From: Janthinobacterium sp.
GTDB lineage: Bacteria > Pseudomonadota > Gammaproteobacteria > Burkholderiales > Burkholderiaceae_D
Assembly: GCF_009923995.1 (NCBI RefSeq)
Contig: NZ_RFSK01000022.1
Span: forward strand, 1 to 64,000
Direction of reading: 5' to 3'
Length of the DNA stretch: 64,000 nucleotides
Numbering within the stretch: the first letter of the stretch is position 1; every line of letters begins with the position of its first letter. Positions 61,800 to 64,000 of this stretch are shown one piece after another. The translations under genes were made by a program, and so were the position numbers. The notes beneath the pieces were generated by a model. The model searched no databases, was not told the origin of the DNA, and was given only the letters and a program-made list of their open reading frames with translations.

Positions 61800-64000
61800 A
61801 TGATGATTGAAAGTGTAATATCGCGGTCGCTGCGCCTCATGTTTGCTGGTAGTCTGGCCCTGGGCATGCACGCAGCATATGCTCAAGAAACAACAGATGG
61901 CACCATGCAGCGCGTGGAAGTGACGGGTTCGAGCATCAAGCGCATCGCATCCGAAGCATCGCTGCCGGTGCAATCGTTCAACCAGAAAGACATCAAGAAA
62001 TCTGGCGTGACCACGGTTACCGACTTCATCCAGCAAATTCCTGCCATGCAAGGCTTTTCCGTGGCAGCGGACTCGGTCGGCGGCGGCGGCGGCGGCGTCA
62101 CCACGGCATCGATCCACGATATCGGCGCAGCCTACACCCTGGTACTGCTGAACGGCCGCCGTATCGCGCCAGCCAATTCCGGTACCACCATCGATTTGAA
62201 TTCGATTCCACTGGCCGCCATCGAGCGCGTGGAAGTGCTGACCGACGGCGCTTCGGCACTGTACGGCGCCGATGCCATTGCCGGCGTGATCAACTTCATC
62301 CTGAAAAAAGGCGCATCGCCGCTGGAGATCAACGCCAAGTATTCGCGTCCAGAAGAGTCGGGCGGCGCCAGCAACTCCTTCTCGATCAGCAAGGGTTTCG
62401 GCGATATCGACGACGATGGCTACAGCATTTTCGTGTCGGCCAGCCATGACGAACAAAAAGCATTGAAGGCATCGCAGCGCAGCTTCGCGAAGAGCGGCAT
62501 CATCAACTTCAACGATCCAAAGACGGGCAAGGCGCTGCAATTCATCAACGGCTCCTCGCGCTCGGCGCCAGCGAATGCGTCGATCAATTACAAGGACGGC
62601 TATAACGCTTCTGGCGCGCCGAGCAAGCTCAATCCATACGCGCTGGCCAACGGCGGCAAGTGCGCCGTCAGCAATATGGATTTCTATGGCGACGGCAACT
62701 GCTACTTCGATTCGCCATCGACGATTGAAATCAATCCGGAATCGAAGCGCGATTCGCTCTTCAGCTCGGGTTCGGTCAAGTTGGGCAAGAGCGGCTGGCA
62801 AGGTTTCTATGACCTGGCTTACACCGAAGCACGCATCGTCTCGAGCATCGCACCGTATCCAGCCGATTTTGCGATCGCCAAGGGTTCGACGCTGTACAAC
62901 AAATACATCTCGCCCTACCTGACCGCAGATCAGAACGCCAACGTGGATTCGGTCGCAGCAACCTACCGCCTGTCCGAAATGGGCAACCGCGTGTATGACT
63001 ACGGCACCAAGGCCACCCATATCGTCGCAGGCGTGGACGGCAGTGCATTCGGCTGGGATATCAACTCGGCTGTGACGTATTCGAAAAACAAGCAGACGCA
63101 AAAATATGTCAGCGGTTTCCCGCTGGCCGATCAATTCAACGCCCAGGTCGACGCCGGCAATATCGATCCGTTTGCCTACCCTGTGGGCAGCATGCCTGAC
63201 GCCATGCGCCAGGCACTGCTGGGCACCGGTTTCAGCGGCACCTACAATACGCAAACGGTGGAAATGAAGGGCGTCGACGCGCGCGCTTCGCGTCCCGTGT
63301 TCTCACTGCCAGGCGGCACCGCCATGCTGGGCGTGGGCGCAGACTACCGCAACACCTCGTACAAGGTGCAACAGGCGGACGTGGCCAAGCAAGCACTGAT
63401 CCTGTTTGACAATCCGCAAGTCGACAGTGAGTATGACCGCGACAATGCCGGCGCCTACGCCGAGCTGATGCTGCCGATCTCGAAAAAACTGGAAATGACC
63501 GGCTCGCTGCGTTATGACCAGATCGGTGCGATCGACGACAAGCTGACGGGCAAGACTGTCGGCAAAAAAGAGAACGCCACCACCTGGAAAGTCAGCGGTA
63601 AATACTCCGCCACCAAAAACCTGATGTTCCGCGCCGCTGCGGGCACCGGCTTCCGTGCTGCCAGCATGCAAGAAATCGCTGGCCCGCTGGAAGACTGGGG
63701 CGTGACGGGTGGTAACTATCAATGCCCACTGACGGCAGCCAATGGCATGGGCGGCCATCCTCTCGCCGGTTATTGCAACAACGTCGGCCGGCAACAGTTT
63801 GAAGCCTTCCAAGGCGGCAATCCTGATCTGAAACCGGAAAAATCGAAACAGTGGAGCATCGGTACCGTGTTCGAGCCGATCGACAGCCTGTCGATGTCGT
63901 TCGACCTGTGGAACGTGGAAATCCGCGACCAGGTAACAGCCGTGTCGGAAGGCCTGATCTTCGCAGATCCTGCCAAGTACGCCAGCCTGTTCACCACCAA
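61800..64000 (+). CDS. TonB-dependent receptor (truncated by window end)
   Basis: Translation MMIESVISRSLRLMFAGSLALGMHAAYAQETTDGTMQRVEVTGSSIKRIASEASLPVQSFNQKDIKKSGVTTV..., open to window end. Confidence 0.92.
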   Translation, partial: MMIESVISRSLRLMFAGSLALGMHAAYAQETTDGTMQRVEVTGSSIKRIASEASLPVQSFNQKDIKKSGVTTVTDFIQQIPAMQGFSVAADSVGGGGGGVTTASIHDIGAAYTLVLLNGRRIAPANSGTTIDLNSIPLAAIERVEVLTDGASALYGADAIAGVINFILKKGASPLEINAKYSRPEESGGASNSFSISKGFGDIDDDGYSIFVSASHDEQKALKASQRSFAKSGIINFNDPKTGKALQFINGSSRSAPANASINYKDGYNASGAPSKLNPYALANGGKCAVSNMDFYGDGNCYFDSPSTIEINPESKRDSLFSSGSVKLGKSGWQGFYDLAYTEARIVSSIAPYPADFAIAKGSTLYNKYISPYLTADQNANVDSVAATYRLSEMGNRVYDYGTKATHIVAGVDGSAFGWDINSAVTYSKNKQTQKYVSGFPLADQFNAQVDAGNIDPFAYPVGSMPDAMRQALLGTGFSGTYNTQTVEMKGVDARASRPVFSLPGGTAMLGVGADYRNTSYKVQQADVAKQALILFDNPQVDSEYDRDNAGAYAELMLPISKKLEMTGSLRYDQIGAIDDKLTGKTVGKKENATTWKVSGKYSATKNLMFRAAAGTGFRAASMQEIAGPLEDWGVTGGNYQCPLTAANGMGGHPLAGYCNNVGRQQFEAFQGGNPDLKPEKSKQWSIGTVFEPIDSLSMSFDLWNVEIRDQVTAVSEGLIFADPAKYASLFTT

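Noticed and set aside
62077-62095. (CGG)n microsatellite in the second TonB receptor
   Set aside because: In-frame Gly run within the plug domain; common in GC-rich genes, no frame-shifting evidence.

Overview
The window is a GC-rich betaproteobacterial chromosome segment; gene content and order (nusA-infB-rbfA-truB-typA, acs, murI, dusA, PEP-CTERM protein) look Oxalobacteraceae/Janthinobacterium-like, which is my inference. Most of it is ordinary housekeeping DNA: M13 peptidase, LemA/DUF3137 pair, acs, class I fumarase, murI, tRNA-His, TonB-dependent receptors, MCP, dusA, typA, truB-rbfA-infB-nusA-rimP, rluB, scpB, glk and a Yej-type peptide ABC transporter. The main accessory region is a ~13.6 kb integrative island (about 6058-19616). 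It sits at the 3' end of tRNA-Ser(GGA) and is bounded by a 16-bp direct repeat. It carries a HigB plus HigA-ImmA/IrrE toxin-antitoxin module, a type I R-M operon (half-HsdS, HsdM, HsdS, HsdR, YgjP/DUF45 metallopeptidase), an AlpA regulator, and two different tyrosine recombinases. Between the two recombinases lies an ~0.8 kb apparently non-coding stretch (17.01-17.82 kb) packed with about 20 short hairpins whose stems differ from one another; several share a 5-nt C(T/C)TG-type loop. Next to it, translationally coupled to the P4-type integrase, is a small protein resembling only the integrase arm-binding N-terminus. The hairpin array plus mini-arm-domain protein is my best candidate for an undescribed system. 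No searches or folding were run; all family names come from reading the translations.
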